From positions 372,001 through 436,000 of the forward strand of contig LATX02000189.1 in the NCBI GenBank assembly GCA_001466705.2: a stretch of DNA of 64,000 bases, in the 5' to 3' direction. Below the pieces are notes generated by a model. The model was given only the letters and a program-made list of their open reading frames with translations. It had not been told where the DNA came from and ran no database searches. Shown one piece after another: positions 62,960-64,000 of the stretch (positions are counted from its first letter, which is position 1; the number at the start of each line of letters is the position of its first letter). The position numbers were made by a program, and so were the translations under genes. Origin of the DNA: Moniliophthora roreri (lineage: Eukaryota > Basidiomycota > Agaricomycetes > Agaricales > Marasmiaceae).

Positions 62960-63999
62960 TCAAATTCGTATTAACACAATCCGATGAAAGGAGTGAATAG
63001 ATGAAAGTGACAGGAAATGCTGATTCGACAAAAACCTATGTGTAAGGCCTGGGGTGTACGTGGTTCGTGTTTCTAGGATAAGAGCGTGCGCCGCTTTGGA
63101 TGGCAGGCACTCCTCTGGATCGAGGTTAATCTGCAAAAGCTCGGTTACACAAACCCAGGCGCTAAGCATTAACCCAAGGATACCTACGGGTGAACAATTT
63201 CCTTTCATCCCTACAGACAGAAAAATTTGAACTTCATTTCCATAGTTCATTGGACCATATCGTAAACGAGTGCTCCGGCGTGAGGCGGGTAAGGCTGATT
63301 CTCCGTGGTCCAGACCCAGCGCCCCCCCTTCCTGGTCAAACTGGAGAACTGAAAACGAATCAACAATGTCCTCAGCGAAATACTGCCAATTGTTGTCATA
63401 ATCTTCAAGGTCTTTCGGTAGCTTCTGCATACCCCCAAAAAAGGTAGAGTGTGTTATCAATGGTTTGCAACCGCGTGTTGATATCGCCACGGGGCAACGC
63501 CGGCAGTACCTAAAAACTCCCCACTCCTTCGTAGAGAGCTTTATGTATAGGATCGTGAGGTATGTGTTGAATGATGACCATCGTTCAGGGCGCTCTGGAC
63601 TACTGAAGTATCCTCCAATAATGAAGATATACTTTTCTGAACCAATCTTCATGACGGGAATTCCGGCTCCACAAAACGAGGGCATGACCTTGGTATTACA
63701 GCTACATTGGTTGCTGAATGTGAGATTTTGGACCTGAATCGACGAGCTGAGAATCAGGAAACTTGCCGCGACTAGTGGTATACAGAGATGACGCACCGAA
63801 TCGTCCCATGTCTTGGCCTTGACATCCAAGCAATGCAACGCGGAGCCAGGTCCATCCTCACTATTATCGTGAGAGGGAAGAAGGTAAGTCTTTTCTTCAT
63901 CGTGATCTATGGCCATTGGTACTCTCGGGATGGGCATAACGGGCGTGAAGAATGGTGCACCAGTCTGTAGACAGGTTTCCGAGTAGGTGAGGGGGCTAA
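62960..63999 (-). CDS. Kelch-like protein, 3' part (runs off the window)
   Basis: The frame is open from the right edge region (a splice acceptor near 63970 precedes TGAPFFTPVMPIP) to a stop at 62960. Kelch-like features are KYIFIIGGYF and HSTFFGGM, with aromatic and Gly-Gly spacing typical of beta-propeller blades. Several possible introns are multiples of three, so the frame survives with or without them: about 63734-63796, 63352-63437 and a 57-base one near 63133-63189. An alternative splice gives an end at 63247 (PHAGALVYDMVQ). The 5' part lies beyond the window. Function unknown. Confidence 0.5.
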   Translation of the reverse strand, partial: SPLTYSETCLQTGAPFFTPVMPIPRVPMAIDHDEEKTYLLPSHDNSEDGPGSALHCLDVKAKTWDDSVRHLCIPLVAASFLILSSSIQVQNLTFSNQCSCNTKVMPSFCGAGIPVMKIGSEKYIFIIGGYFSSPERPERWSSFNTYLTILYIKLSTKEWGVFRYCRRCPVAISTRGCKPLITHSTFFGGMQKLPKDLEDYDNNWQYFAEDIVDSFSVLQFDQEGGALGLDHGESALPASRRSTRLRYGPMNYGNEVQIFLSVGMKGNCSPVGILGLMLSAWVCVTELLQINLDPEECLPSKAAHALILETRTTYTPGLTHRFLSNQHFLSLSSIHSFHRIVLIRI

Positions 64000-64000
64000 T

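Overview
The window reads as nuclear DNA of a filamentous basidiomycete, probably an agaricomycete. The genes are split by many short GT-AG introns of about 45-65 bases (4-16 exons each). The products are typical of fungal housekeeping: GPI11, BST1, CorA-type Mg transporter, KDM5 demethylase, 14-3-3, CLPTM1, TOM20, PP4R3 and Hsp9/12. A chromodomain Ty3/gypsy retrotransposon is also present. All multi-exon models given here were spliced by eye, and the coding lengths of the complete genes are multiples of three.

Layout. Bases 1-16029 are a gene-poor, repeat-derived block that is almost free of CpG: there is no CG dinucleotide at all in 1-2470. A 7242-base LTR retrotransposon (7600-14841, minus strand, TSD AGCAG) sits inside it and is still CpG-rich. 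The element has 414-base LTRs, a Tf1-like self-priming signal, gag, a GGGTTTT frameshift site, pol (PR-RT-RNase H-IN-chromodomain) and an extra third ORF. Three in-frame TGA stops disable it. Eight of the nine LTR-LTR differences look like CpG decay. A single N at 6825 is flanked by two copies of the same 1014 bases, so this is most likely an unmerged contig overlap.

The gene-rich part starts near 16.9 kb. In order: a hypothetical protein (16.9-17.9 kb, +), GPI11 (-), a DUF4048-type protein (+), a Uds1 septation coiled-coil protein (+), a secreted Cys-rich and possibly GPI-anchored protein (+), a CorA/Alr/Mnr2 transporter (+), a 12-exon KDM5/JARID1 H3K4 demethylase (-), BST1/PGAP1 inositol deacylase (-), 14-3-3 (-), CLPTM1 (+), a basidiomycete hypothetical protein (+), a TOM20-SET fusion (-), PP4R3/Psy2 (+), Hsp9/12 (+), a secreted Gly/Val repeat protein (+) and the 3' part of a Kelch-like gene (-).

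The genes do not form one pathway. GPI11 (anchor synthesis), BST1 (anchor remodelling) and the Cys-rich protein (possible anchor substrate) share the GPI theme, but I see no cluster logic in that. The most unusual items are the TOM20-SET open reading frame, where a 320-base intron decides between a TOM20-only and a fused product; the CpG-decay signature; the self-primed, frameshifting retroelement with a third ORF; and a dispersed element of about 120 bases with two conserved hairpins.
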